A DNA stretch of 45,440 nucleotides from Nitrospirota bacterium (GCA_021838765.1 JAKCCY010000006.1:1-45440), one strand, 5' to 3'; positions 8,097 through 16,814 are shown, counted from the first letter of the stretch. Translations and numbers: made by a program. Notes: generated by a model from the sequence alone, not told the origin.

Positions 8097-9107
8097 ATGG
8101 CCGAAAAGGAAGTGATTTCAAGCTCCGCATCCATTTTAAAAAAACAGCATATTGGCATCGTATTTGTCATCATCTCGGCAATCTGTTTTGCCATGAAAGG
8201 CATTTTGGCAAAACTGGCCTACAGGGAAGGCGTCGGACCGGATACCCTTCTCACACTCAGGATGATTTCGGCTCTCCCGGTCTATCTCTTTGGCATATTC
8301 TGGTTTGCGCGAAAAACACCCGGAGAAAAACCGGCACTCTGGAGCCGGGATTTCCTCTGGATCCTCCTTCTCGGGCTTCTCGGGTTTGATATCTCAAGCG
8401 TCCTGGACTTTGACGGGCTTGCCCTGATCAGTGCGGGGGAAGAACGTCTTGTATTGTTCCTTTATCCGACCTTTGTCATCTTTCTGGCCTGGATCTTTAC
8501 CAGAAGGAAGATTGGATCCCGGGAGATTTATGCCAGTGGACTGGCTTATGGGGGAATTGTGATCGTCACCCATCAAACGTCAGGACCCTCCCATGGAAGC
8601 ATGACAGGAATCCTTCTCGTCCTGGGAAGCGGACTTTTCTATGCCATCTATCTGCTTGGAGTCGAGGATCTTGTCAAAAGGGTCAACCCCCTCTGGCTGA
8701 CCTCTGTGGTCATGATCACCGCAACTCTGGCCATCATGATCCAGTCGATGGCCATCGGATCCCTCCATGTCGACAAGATTAACGGAAAAGTCCTGGAACT
8801 CGGGATCCTGATGGGAATCTTTTCGACAGCTGTTCCAACTTTTTTGATGTCGCAGGGAATTGCCTATATCGGGGCGAGCCGGGCAGCCATCCTGTCTTTT
8901 CTCGGACCGGTGGCGACTCTTTTTCTGGCGATGATGTTTTTGGGGGAAAAGGTATCTGTCCAGGAAGCGTTGGGTTCGGTCATGGTCTTCGCCGGCGTCA
9001 TCCTGATTTCTCTGAAGAAACGTTCTGCATCTCAAGAAAAAATGGATTTTCCGGATGGACCTGAAAAGGGATTGGCGGAAGAAGCCATTCAAAAAACCAT
9101 GGGATGA
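8097..9107 (+). CDS. EamA/DMT-family transporter
   Basis: A 336-residue inner-membrane protein with about ten hydrophobic segments in two EamA repeats. The first repeat begins GIVFVIISAICFAMKGILAK and the second LLVLGSGLFYAIYLLG. The C-terminus is a charged cytoplasmic tail. These drug/metabolite transporters export amino acids or other small metabolites, and the substrate cannot be told from sequence. I prefer the ATG at 8097, with AAAGGA six bases upstream, over the ATG at 8076, which has no Shine-Dalgarno. It diverges from panE and ends only 22 bp from the convergent hepT gene. Confidence 0.85.
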   Translation: MAEKEVISSSASILKKQHIGIVFVIISAICFAMKGILAKLAYREGVGPDTLLTLRMISALPVYLFGIFWFARKTPGEKPALWSRDFLWILLLGLLGFDISSVLDFDGLALISAGEERLVLFLYPTFVIFLAWIFTRRKIGSREIYASGLAYGGIVIVTHQTSGPSHGSMTGILLVLGSGLFYAIYLLGVEDLVKRVNPLWLTSVVMITATLAIMIQSMAIGSLHVDKINGKVLELGILMGIFSTAVPTFLMSQGIAYIGASRAAILSFLGPVATLFLAMMFLGEKVSVQEALGSVMVFAGVILISLKKRSASQEKMDFPDGPEKGLAEEAIQKTMG

Positions 9108-9129
9108 AGCGAAGGAACCAGGTGAACCC

Positions 9130-9609
9130 TTATGGATTCAATATTTTTTGAACAGAGAGAGACATCCGGATTTGTGTGTCAAAAAGAACTTGTCCTCCCT
9201 TCATCGCATATTGCAGTGCCTCCAGGAGATCTTCGGCCGACTCCATATATTCATGGATCAAGCGGTTTCTCAACATGCGAAGTTCAATCCAGCCCTGGAC
9301 GGATTCTATCCATCCGAATTTTTCAGCTCTTTGGAGGTTGTCGAGCTGGGTCCCGGTACTCTCAAGATTGACTCTTAAAAGAACTGGCAAGAGTTTATCG
9401 CCCAAGGTATCTTGCAATCTGGAAAATCTGGAGATAAATGCCTCCAGCATTTCAGCATGCTCATCGTTGTTCTCAAGGGAGGAGACCCAGGAAAGATCTG
9501 GAACAATTCCTTCAAGCCTCGACAATGTTCGAAAAAGGTGCCGAGACTCTTTGTCCGTCAATCTTTGGAGTTGGCTCAAAACAAACAAATCATTTTTGCC
9601 GGGATTCAC
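9130..9609 (-). CDS. HepT-like HEPN-domain toxin
   Basis: A 159-residue helical protein with the HEPN ribonuclease signature R-x4-H-x-Y (RNRLIHEY) near residues 114-121, the motif of HepT toxins. I start it at the GTG at 9609, which overlaps the stop of the upstream nucleotidyltransferase gene (GTGA). A GGAGGG lies nine bases before it. An open frame continues upstream but is the shadow of mntA. By family knowledge HepT is an RNA-cleaving toxin neutralised when MntA modifies a residue in the RX4HXY motif. At 159 residues it is slightly longer than typical, with an extra N-terminal helix. Confidence 0.85.
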   Translation of the reverse strand: MNPGKNDLFVLSQLQRLTDKESRHLFRTLSRLEGIVPDLSWVSSLENNDEHAEMLEAFISRFSRLQDTLGDKLLPVLLRVNLESTGTQLDNLQRAEKFGWIESVQGWIELRMLRNRLIHEYMESAEDLLEALQYAMKGGQVLFDTQIRMSLSVQKILNP

Positions 9610-9905
9610 AAAATCATTCCCTCCGATATCGCATGGGCATAAATGAGCGGGGGAACAGCCGTTTCGTGTTTGATCAGAACATCGACCCTGCATCCGCCAA
9701 GCTTGATTGAAAGAGCGGCCGCAAGACGGCATTCGGCATGAATGCGATTTGGTACGGCAACGGGAGGCTCTATCAACAGGTCGATATCCCCTCCGCGCTT
9801 GGTATCATCGGCACGGCTTCCAAAAAGATGGATGACAGCCTTATCCCCAAGCTCCCGGAAGACTTCATTTTTTATGATCATGCGTGTTTTTTCATCTAGG
9901 CGCAT
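9606..9905 (-). CDS. MntA-like minimal nucleotidyltransferase antitoxin
   Basis: A 99-residue MNT-family nucleotidyltransferase. The active-site signature HLFGSRADDTKRGGDIDLL holds the Gly-Ser and Asp-x-Asp pair (GS-x9-D-x-D) at about residues 28-42. A further acidic residue is in CRVDVLIK. It pairs with the HEPN protein through a four-base overlap and is probably its antitoxin, an AMP- or polyAMP-transferase in studied systems. The ATG at 9905 has AGGGG eight bases upstream. The start overlaps the end of a possible 82-residue ORF by 14 bases. Confidence 0.88.
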   Translation of the reverse strand: MRLDEKTRMIIKNEVFRELGDKAVIHLFGSRADDTKRGGDIDLLIEPPVAVPNRIHAECRLAAALSIKLGGCRVDVLIKHETAVPPLIYAHAISEGMIL

Positions 9906-10140
9906 GTTCTTTTCCCCTGATAACGGCCTGTCGTGAACGGTTCATCACCGGGACACTCTCGCCTTTCCGGGACTCAGTAAAACTCGATGATCTCATGAAC
10001 TCTCCCGCCCCTACTAAGCGCTTTGCGGCTACCGGAGGAGTTTCCGGTCTCACGAGCTGAAGTTCCTGTTTCTCCGGAACTTGGGAGAAAGACGTTGTCT
10101 TTCTCGTCTGACCTGACCTGACCTGTCCGTCCGCAGCCAT
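9892..10140 (-). CDS. Possible small ORF leading the mntA-hepT operon
   Basis: An 82-residue frame from ATG 10140, with AGAGG upstream, that runs into the first codons of mntA. It is rich in Ser, Arg, Pro and Val and matches no family I know. Against coding: the same stretch contains a TGACC tandem repeat and three potential hairpins (10031-10048, 10069-10090, 10085-10105). For coding: placement, overlap with mntA and a start site. The bases from 10141 to 10363, upstream towards the asparaginase gene, hold nothing I can recognise. It may instead be a structured leader RNA. Confidence 0.25.
   Translation of the reverse strand: MAADGQVRSGQTRKTTSFSQVPEKQELQLVRPETPPVAAKRLVGAGEFMRSSSFTESRKGESVPVMNRSRQAVIRGKEHAPR
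10085..10105. promoter_or_regulatory. Perfect 9-bp hairpin in the mntA-hepT leader
   Basis: GAGAAAGAC and GTCTTTCTC are perfect inverted arms around a three-base loop. The left arm can instead pair with TTTCTCC at 10069-10075, so two mutually exclusive stems are possible. A third stem, ACCGGA/TCCGGT, lies at 10031-10048. All are upstream of the antitoxin start. They could be a folded leader, an operator, or decayed sequence; no family is recognised. Confidence 0.4.
10108..10125. repeat. Short CTGAC tandem repeat
   Basis: Three full copies of the pentamer CTGAC followed by a partial fourth, directly beside the 9-bp hairpin. Within the possible small ORF a change of one unit would shift the reading frame. 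It is too short to call a phase-variable tract with confidence. Confidence 0.6.
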
Positions 10141-10363
10141 TTGTCCTCTTATCATATGGAAATGATAACAGAAAAATAAGTCTCCCCCCTCTTGCCATGC
10201 TGCCAAGAAGGGAATGCGTTCACGATCTGTTCATCCGCGAATCGTACAATCGACGATCTTCTTATGTGCAGAAGATTTGCAGTCACCCAAGGGAAAAATC
10301 ATCCAAAAGAGAAATGATCAGGGAGAATCTGACTCAAAACCAAGGAGAGGATTCGCTCCCCGA

Positions 10364-11281
10364 TCACGGACCCGAAAGTGTTTGAAGCGGATCCGGAATA
10401 CTTTGTCCGGGCCATTGATCCCTGATCAGGAGGGTCTCTTTTTCCGACAGGTATCCTGTCAGCATCCTGTCTCCCAGATGAAGGACAAGCGGGCCATTCT
10501 TCTGACTCACCAAAATGGCCCCGGCCTGATAGGAGGTTCTTCTTTCCAGGGAGTCCATGATTTTCTGGCAGTTATTGCGGGCCACAATGGGGTTTTCTGC
10601 CGACTGGTGTGCCTCCAGCAGGCGGATACCCATCGACATGGCCAGTATCCCCTCCCCATGTCCGGTCATCGAGATGGCGCCCAACTCATCATCGGCATAA
10701 TAGCCGGCACCAGGAACGGAGCTGTCACCGATTCTCCCGGGCAACATGTCCCCCATGCCCCCGGTCGATGTCGTTGCCGCAACATGTCCATCGATATCCC
10801 GGACAACCGCTCCGACCGTTCCCCCTCCGGGATTACCCATTTTTTGATCCCAGATGGCCATGGCTTTTTCCGAGGGAAGAGAAAGTTTGCCGGGAGTGGA
10901 GATATGATGTCTGACGCCCCAGCTCTCGGCCATCACTCCCGAGAGAAGGACATGGCGGGTACGCCCGTATAGCCTGACAAGGAGATCCATGGGGCTCGGC
11001 GTGGCGACCAGAGACATGAGTCCCAGGGATTTGAGGTCCTTCCCGTTCATCGTTCCCACGTCCCGCCTGACCACTCCGTCATCTTGAGAGATGGCACCAA
11101 GCCCTGCGTTGAAAAGACCGGATTTTTCAAGCTCGGAAACCACCATCCAGGAAATGGAAAGGGCGCTCTCTCCTTCCAGAAGAAAACCCTTAGCCGCCAA
11201 AAGGGTTCGGGCAAGGAACTCTCGGGAGGTTGGCGTTTCCTGGGTTCCCAGGCCACAGTGAAGCAAAATCAGGGGAGTCAT
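10364..11281 (-). CDS. Isoaspartyl peptidase/L-asparaginase (Ntn hydrolase)
   Basis: A 305-residue member of the type-2 asparaginase (IaaA/AspG) Ntn-hydrolase family. These proenzymes cleave themselves to expose an N-terminal threonine. Here that residue is the Thr in GGGTVGAVVRD, at about residue 155, followed by STGGMGDMLPGRIGDSSVPG with the substrate-binding Arg and Asp and by TGHGE. The enzyme removes isoaspartyl dipeptides or hydrolyses asparagine in the cytoplasm. The ATG at 11281 overlaps the upstream TGA (ATGA). A longer frame reaches back into the upstream gene but lacks homology. The family's first-strand motif is less typical (LILLHCGLGT). Confidence 0.85.
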   Translation of the reverse strand: MTPLILLHCGLGTQETPTSREFLARTLLAAKGFLLEGESALSISWMVVSELEKSGLFNAGLGAISQDDGVVRRDVGTMNGKDLKSLGLMSLVATPSPMDLLVRLYGRTRHVLLSGVMAESWGVRHHISTPGKLSLPSEKAMAIWDQKMGNPGGGTVGAVVRDIDGHVAATTSTGGMGDMLPGRIGDSSVPGAGYYADDELGAISMTGHGEGILAMSMGIRLLEAHQSAENPIVARNNCQKIMDSLERRTSYQAGAILVSQKNGPLVLHLGDRMLTGYLSEKETLLIRDQWPGQSIPDPLQTLSGP

Positions 11282-12648
11282 TCCGGAGAGGACTGCTTCT
11301 GGTGGTGGGTTTTCTCGGCAATCATCCCCTTTAACGCCCTGATCTCTCCATGAAGCTTCTGAAGATGCTTGGAAAGGGATTCCAGCCATTTTCGGGTGAC
11401 ATCATCCAGACTGTCGAAAGACGGCACGGCCTGTCCGGAAACAATATCCTCAACCGATTCCCCCAGCTCAACAGCCTCTTCCTTCAATTGCTGCAGTTTC
11501 TCGATAGAGCGATTGACCATGGGGTCGTTGAGGACTTCTCCTCTGGCCTTGAGATCCAGAAGGAGGATTTCCACCTTGTCAGACCACCCCGTCAGGGTGG
11601 AAATGGCCTTCTCGATCTGTTCACCCCGCTGGATATCCGTTTTTGTCTGGATTCCCGGATGGGGAAGGAGGGAAATCTCACTCATGAGCGACTCTTCCAC
11701 AAAAGAGATGCGGGCCAGGATATCCGCTGATTCATCGGTGGCGATGGTCGTCTCCTCAGCTGTTTTATCGGACGGGACACCTCCTTCCTCTCCGGTGGAA
11801 AAAACTCTGGAACGTCCGCTCTCTCCTTTTTTCCCCCCGTCCTCCGTTTTCGGAGAAGGCTTCTTTTTGGATGGCTGAATCTGGGATCTGGCGATCTTTC
11901 TCCCGATCAGGGAACTGTCAACCAACACAAGAGCCATCATAAAAAGTCCAAAAAGCGAAAGGGAAACAGCTGCGAGGATTTTCTGGTTCATCTGGGAAAA
12001 AGGCATGATTCCCCAAAGAGAGAGTGTTTTTTCAGGAGAAAGAATCCCTCCGATGGGGGTTACGACGACCACATGTCCAAGGATGTTTTCATCATATCCA
12101 TGGCATGTCGCACAGGCAGGCTTGTTGGGGATGGGAGTGACCCGGAGAGCAAATCCCCCATCAGGAAGGATCGGTGTAAGCTCCCCGTCCCGATTGGCGA
12201 TAAAGCTGTGGACCAGGCGGTCCCCGGCCATCCTCTTCGATGAGTCCGAAAGAGATTCCGGCAAATCGGAAGGAGGCCAGGGAAAACGGAAGGGTCCATG
12301 TGGGGATTTGTACCACTCGGGGGGAACCGCGACAAGATTCTTTATCCTGTCCAAAACCCTGGTATCCGAGTAGGTCGGATTCCCGTGGCCATCGAGAAGG
12401 ACTATCCTGGACCCTGACCCCTCAGCCATTGCGGCCAGAGAGTCCGGAACAATCTCCGGATCCCTGGCCTTCATCTGGGATGTGATCATGTCAACAGATG
12501 CGTTCGAAAGCTCCCTGGCCTTGCTCATCTGCCTGTTTTCCGTCAAAAGCATGGAAAACAGGAGAACCAAAAAAATCGAAGCGGCAAAAAAAAGACACAT
12601 GAGTACGAGACGCCCCGGCCAAAAATGCAACTTCCCGGGGGCAGCCAC
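11278..12648 (-). CDS. Membrane protein with periplasmic haem-c (DUF3365-like) domain and cytoplasmic coiled coil
   Basis: A 456-residue protein. The first membrane segment is at about 13-35. A periplasmic domain at about 36-220 contains one haem-c attachment motif, CATCH, at 179-183, preceded by ALRVTPIPNKPA as in DUF3365/Tll0287-type sensors. The second membrane segment is at about 224-245. A Lys/Glu/Ser-rich linker follows, then a helical, probably coiled-coil region to the end. No kinase, GGDEF or methyl-accepting domain is visible. It may sense redox state or a gas through haem and signal through a partner. The GTG start follows the purS stop codon directly. It ends in a four-base overlap with the asparaginase gene. 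Confidence 0.75.
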   Translation of the reverse strand: MAAPGKLHFWPGRLVLMCLFFAASIFLVLLFSMLLTENRQMSKARELSNASVDMITSQMKARDPEIVPDSLAAMAEGSGSRIVLLDGHGNPTYSDTRVLDRIKNLVAVPPEWYKSPHGPFRFPWPPSDLPESLSDSSKRMAGDRLVHSFIANRDGELTPILPDGGFALRVTPIPNKPACATCHGYDENILGHVVVVTPIGGILSPEKTLSLWGIMPFSQMNQKILAAVSLSLFGLFMMALVLVDSSLIGRKIARSQIQPSKKKPSPKTEDGGKKGESGRSRVFSTGEEGGVPSDKTAEETTIATDESADILARISFVEESLMSEISLLPHPGIQTKTDIQRGEQIEKAISTLTGWSDKVEILLLDLKARGEVLNDPMVNRSIEKLQQLKEEAVELGESVEDIVSGQAVPSFDSLDDVTRKWLESLSKHLQKLHGEIRALKGMIAEKTHHQKQSSPE

Positions 12649-12957
12649 CTATCGGGATCCTGTCCTTGAGGAAGATGTTGGTGCAGGAACGATCGAGAGG
12701 ATCTCAAATTCTTCTGTCAAAGGGTTCACCAGAAGGGATTCGCAAAACGACTTTGCCACCTGTGCAAAGTCTTCAAACGGTTTGTCTTCGATGATCACCT
12801 CGATAATCTTGCCGATCCGGACCGATTCAACCTCATTGGCTCCGGAATCATGGAGAGCCTGGCAGACAGCCTGTCCCTGGGGATCGAGGATTCCGGGACG
12901 GATGCGGACCAGAATGGTCATTTTCAGTTTTACGGGTGTCACTTGGGTGTTAGTCAT
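12649..12957 (-). CDS. purS: Phosphoribosylformylglycinamidine synthase subunit PurS
   Basis: A 102-residue PurS, the small subunit that bridges PurQ and PurL in the fourth step of purine synthesis. The recognisable pattern is KMTILVRIRPGILDPQGQAV, then VESVRIGKIIEV, and the C-terminal VNPLTEEFEI. It is about 20 residues longer than the usual 80, split between the two ends. The ATG overlaps the end of purC by eight bases and has AGGAG within purC. purQ and purL are not next to it, so the complex is encoded in more than one place. Confidence 0.92.
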   Translation of the reverse strand: MTNTQVTPVKLKMTILVRIRPGILDPQGQAVCQALHDSGANEVESVRIGKIIEVIIEDKPFEDFAQVAKSFCESLLVNPLTEEFEILSIVPAPTSSSRTGSR

Positions 12958-13663
12958 GGCCGGTTACTCTCCTGAACACTTCCTGATAAAACTCCTCAAC
13001 CTGCCCCAAATCCTGCCTGAAGCGGTCCTTGTCCATCTTCTCCTTTGTCGTGGAATCCCAAAACCGGCAGGTATCCCCGCTGATCTCGTCTCCCAGCAAC
13101 ACCACACCTTTGGAGTCCGTTCCGAATTCAAGCTTCATATCCACAAGGAGGATCCCTTTTTCGAGGAGATGCGCCGCCAGAAGATCATTGATCCTTCGGG
13201 CAAGACTTTCGACGGAACGAAGGACATTATCGGAGGCGAGCCCCATCATGCGGATGTGATCCCTGTTGACGATGGGATCTCCCAAATCATCCCTTTTGTA
13301 ATACCACTCCAGGACAGGCTTGGGAAGGGGCTGACCTTCCGGAAGTCCCGTCCTCTTGGCAAGGGAGCCGGCCACGATATTCCTCATGACCACTTCAAGG
13401 GGAATCATTTGGAGTCTTTTGATTTTCATGACATGTTCGGATTCCTGGGAGAGGAAATGAGTCGGAATGCCATGTCTTGAAAGATAGGAGAAAAAGTAGG
13501 TTGATAATGTGCAGTTGATCTTCCCTTTTCCCCGAATGGTACCTTTTTTCAAAGCGTTGAATGCGGTCGCATCGTCCTTGAAATCCTGAATGACGACCAA
13601 GGGATCTTCCGTTTCTCTCAATATTTTCGCTTTTCCTTCATAAATCTTATCCCCGACGGACAC
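12950..13663 (-). CDS. purC: SAICAR synthetase
   Basis: A 237-residue phosphoribosylaminoimidazole-succinocarboxamide synthase. It ligates aspartate to CAIR with ATP. Signatures are KIYEGKAKIL at the N-terminus, LEVVMRNIVAGSLAKRTG near residue 95, and LLVDMKLEFG near 175. The start is GTG 13663, with AGGAGG five bases upstream. It lies 45 bp after purB and overlaps purS, so the three are co-transcribed. The next enzyme after PurC is PurB, its neighbour here. Confidence 0.96.
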   Translation of the reverse strand: MSVGDKIYEGKAKILRETEDPLVVIQDFKDDATAFNALKKGTIRGKGKINCTLSTYFFSYLSRHGIPTHFLSQESEHVMKIKRLQMIPLEVVMRNIVAGSLAKRTGLPEGQPLPKPVLEWYYKRDDLGDPIVNRDHIRMMGLASDNVLRSVESLARRINDLLAAHLLEKGILLVDMKLEFGTDSKGVVLLGDEISGDTCRFWDSTTKEKMDKDRFRQDLGQVEEFYQEVFRRVTGHD

Positions 13664-13708
13664 GATTTCCTCCTATTGCCGTTTTATGGAACACTCTTCC
13701 GAGCACAA

Positions 13709-15040
13709 TCAACAACCTTCATTCCCGGAATGATGGTGATGCTCTCCCAGTACCCGGTCATAGATCTCATCAAGCCCTGACAAAAATGGAGCGGGGTCAA
13801 ATGCGGCCAGAAGTTCACTCTCGGGAAAGGATGCAGGCATATCAACATGAATTTTCAGATTGGTCAGAAGGTCATTGGTTCCTGACCAGGTTTGCATAGC
13901 CGCATCCTGAACAATCTTATAGGCTGTTTCACGAGGAAGCCCTGCCCGGGTCAGGGCAAGAAGCACCGACTGGGAATAAACGAGCCCTCTGGTCATCTCG
14001 AGGTTCTGCTTCATTCTTTCCGGATAGATGATGAGATCCTTCAAGATGCCGCCAAGCCGGACAAGCATATAATCCAGAAGCCCAAACGCATCCGGACCGA
14101 TCACCCGCTCAACCGAGGAATGGCTGATATCGCGTTCATGCCAGAGGGCAACATTTTCAAAAGCCGCCTGGGAATAGGAGCGAAGAAGCCTTGCAAGACC
14201 GGTAATATTTTCCGATCCAATGGGGTTTCTCTTGTGGGGCATGGCGGAAGAGCCTTTCTGGCCAGGTCTGAAAGGCTCTTCCGCCTCCCGCACCTCCGTT
14301 CTCTGCAGATGGCGTATCTCGACTGCAATCCGTTCAAGCCCGGAACCGATCAGGGCCAGCGTTGAAAAAAGCTCGGCATGGCGGTCCCTTGCAACAACCT
14401 GGGTCGCCATCGATTCCGGTTTTAAGGAAAGCTCGGAAAGAATGGCGGTTTCCAGAGAAGGAGAAATGTGAACCGCAGTTCCCATGGCTCCGGACATTTT
14501 TCCAACTGACATGGTCCTTCTCGCATGAGAGAGACGCTCGGAATGCCTCTCCATTTCGGCATACCAGGACAGGAACTTGACACCGAAAACGATTGGCTCG
14601 CCATGGATACCATGAGTTCTCCCAACCATCAAGGTGTTTTTATGGGCAAGGGCCTGCTCCTTGAGAATGGACTTGAACGCATCAAGAGAATGCTGGATCT
14701 GGTCGATCGCCTCCAGGTAGACGAGGGCTCCTGCCGTATCGATCAGATCCTGGGAGGTCATTCCGTAATGAAGAATGGAGCGGGCTCCTTCCGGAAGCTG
14801 TTCCGATATCATCGTGAGAAAACTGATGATGTCATGGCGCGTCGTTTGCTCGATCTCATCCATCCGTTTTGGATCGAGACGAACCTTCGCCCCTAAAAGC
14901 TCCGAGACCTTCTGCTGGTCGATAATCCCCTTTTCCGCCAGGACCTTTGCCGAAACCTTCTCTACATGGAACATGACTTCAAGACGATGGTCGACATCAA
15001 AAATGGCCCTCATGACGGGACGGGTATAACGGTCTATCAT
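13709..15040 (-). CDS. purB: Adenylosuccinate lyase
   Basis: A 443-residue member of the fumarase/aspartase superfamily. It removes fumarate from SAICAR and from adenylosuccinate, so it acts twice in purine synthesis. The superfamily signature GSSAMPHKRNPIGSENI holds the mobile catalytic loop. TSQDLIDTA and VGRTHGIHGEP are further active-site segments. The C-terminus ends GEHHHHSGNEGC, a natural His run. The ATG has AAGGA six bases upstream. It is the first gene of the purB-purC-purS operon and diverges from a diguanylate cyclase gene. Confidence 0.96.
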   Translation of the reverse strand: MIDRYTRPVMRAIFDVDHRLEVMFHVEKVSAKVLAEKGIIDQQKVSELLGAKVRLDPKRMDEIEQTTRHDIISFLTMISEQLPEGARSILHYGMTSQDLIDTAGALVYLEAIDQIQHSLDAFKSILKEQALAHKNTLMVGRTHGIHGEPIVFGVKFLSWYAEMERHSERLSHARRTMSVGKMSGAMGTAVHISPSLETAILSELSLKPESMATQVVARDRHAELFSTLALIGSGLERIAVEIRHLQRTEVREAEEPFRPGQKGSSAMPHKRNPIGSENITGLARLLRSYSQAAFENVALWHERDISHSSVERVIGPDAFGLLDYMLVRLGGILKDLIIYPERMKQNLEMTRGLVYSQSVLLALTRAGLPRETAYKIVQDAAMQTWSGTNDLLTNLKIHVDMPASFPESELLAAFDPAPFLSGLDEIYDRVLGEHHHHSGNEGC

Positions 15041-15411
15041 TCTTTATCCTTTTTTGAAAAAATGCTTTTCCAGAGGATCATCCTCCCGAAACCAAATATC
15101 TTCCTCAAATCGCCACCTTCAAACAGGGGACCGAACCCAAAAGTTGTTCCAGAATATCTCTCCCCAATTTCCCATAAAAGCCCCAAAGATTACAAGAAAA
15201 ACAGGAATGGCTGAGAATTCGCTCTTTTAGGGTCTGAAAAGAAAGTACCCCGGAAAAGATCAAAAAGGCTTGGCGAAAAAATTCTCTCAGAATCACTGAA
15301 AGGGACCAAAGACTTTCATGGATTTTGAGAGTATTCTCCTCGAAATATCCTCAAACCAACCAGAATATCCCTGGCCTCGGCCAGAAAAACCTCATTGATC
15401 GGAAACGCTTT
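15041..15411. other. Intergenic region between purB and the diguanylate cyclase
   Basis: A 371-bp divergent intergenic region that must hold promoters for both flanking genes. I see no convincing paired -35/-10 boxes and no riboswitch or purine operator. It contains a small perfect inverted repeat, CTGGCC/GGCCAG, at 15371-15384. A TTG at 15325 would extend the downstream frame by 29 residues, without homology. Confidence 0.5.
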
Positions 15412-16659
15412 ATGAAAAGAACCCCTTTTCCCATTGAACTTCCCTTTCGGACTTTTGTCGCCATTACCTTTGCGGGAACGATCGCTTTTCACCTTGTTGG
15501 CCTTGCTATTCATACCACGATTTCCAGACAAAAAACGCATCTGGTAGCCCAGATTGAAACTTTGGCCGAAATCCGTAGCCAGGTATCGGGCCTTGATTCC
15601 AGTCTCTCTCTATTGAGGGAAAGAGTTGGCCGGACTATGGATCATTTATCAGCTCCAGAGCAGAGCCCAATGAACCAGAGGAATCTCCAGAAGATTTCGG
15701 GAGAATTCCATCTGATTTTTATGTTGCTGAAGAGTTTTGAAGCCAATGGAGACCGCGCACAAAATCACCTTGTTCAGAAATGGGTGAAAGAAATGGACGA
15801 TCTGAACACATGCAAAGTCAATAAGGGACCGGATCTGCACAATTGTCTTTTGGGTGTTCAGGATCGCCTGTCGACTTTTTTATCCCAAATTCAAAAAGCA
15901 AGAGGAACCATTTCCTCTGAACTCTTGAGGGTTGAGGCTCATCAGTCCAGACTGGAGTATTGGGATACGATCCTTTATTGGTTAACAACCGTATCCGGTT
16001 TATTGTTCATGGGTCTTGGATGGAGAAATGTCCTCCGTCAGGTGGGAAGCCCCATGCATGATGTCACAGACTACCTGGAGAGTTATCAGGAGCACTCTCC
16101 CTCGGCACCTCCCATCCTCCCCTCCCTTTTCCAAATACGCGAGATCCGGATCTTAAAAGAGTCCATGACCAATATTCATAATGATTTTCTCACGGGAATC
16201 CTCGCCCGGCATGCCATCATGGGGGTTTTAAAGCGGGAGGTCGAACTCTCCGGACGGTCAGGGGCACCATTGTCGGTGGCGATTTTCGATGTCGACTTTT
16301 TCAAGAAGGTCAATGACCAATATGGACATCCTGCCGGAGACAGGGCATTGCAACACGTTGTCTTGAAAATCCAGCAATCGATCCGGAAAACGGACTGGTT
16401 TGGCCGTTGGGGCGGAGAGGAATTTCTGCTGATTTGCCCCAATCTTCCCAAAGAAGATGCATGGAGCAGACTTGATGAAATCAGGGAGGCGATCCGGGAG
16501 CCTCTCGTTCTTTCCCCTGTTGCAACCATCATTCTATCGGCAAGTGTCGGAGTGTCCTTCTTTCCGGAATCCCCCGACCTTGAAACCATCATGACCTCTG
16601 CCGACAAGGCGCTGTACATCGCCAAGGAATCCGGACGAAACAGGGTTGTCCTCTCTTGA
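15412..16659 (+). CDS. Membrane-anchored diguanylate cyclase (GGDEF)
   Basis: A 415-residue protein. A membrane segment lies at about 14-36, and a periplasmic helical sensor at about 37-185 holds two cysteines that could pair (NTCK, HNCLL). A second membrane segment is near 190-210, then a linker and a C-terminal GGDEF domain. The active site is GGEEF in RWGGEEFLLICPN, and the inhibitory I-site RxxD (RKTD) lies five residues before it. The domain therefore looks able to make cyclic-di-GMP with product inhibition. I start at ATG 15412, although its ribosome binding site is weak. Confidence 0.88.
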   Translation: MKRTPFPIELPFRTFVAITFAGTIAFHLVGLAIHTTISRQKTHLVAQIETLAEIRSQVSGLDSSLSLLRERVGRTMDHLSAPEQSPMNQRNLQKISGEFHLIFMLLKSFEANGDRAQNHLVQKWVKEMDDLNTCKVNKGPDLHNCLLGVQDRLSTFLSQIQKARGTISSELLRVEAHQSRLEYWDTILYWLTTVSGLLFMGLGWRNVLRQVGSPMHDVTDYLESYQEHSPSAPPILPSLFQIREIRILKESMTNIHNDFLTGILARHAIMGVLKREVELSGRSGAPLSVAIFDVDFFKKVNDQYGHPAGDRALQHVVLKIQQSIRKTDWFGRWGGEEFLLICPNLPKEDAWSRLDEIREAIREPLVLSPVATIILSASVGVSFFPESPDLETIMTSADKALYIAKESGRNRVVLS

Positions 16660-16814
16660 AGGGATAATGAGATTCAAAAACAGGCTACAGGCAGTCTTCC
16701 GGTCCGGGGATGATTCCTTTCGAGATACCGAACGGAGAGAAAAAGGATTCCGCCAGAAAGCTCAAGTATTTTTTTCGGAAAGACTGGAAACTGCGGGAGA
16801 GATGCCTCTCGGGA

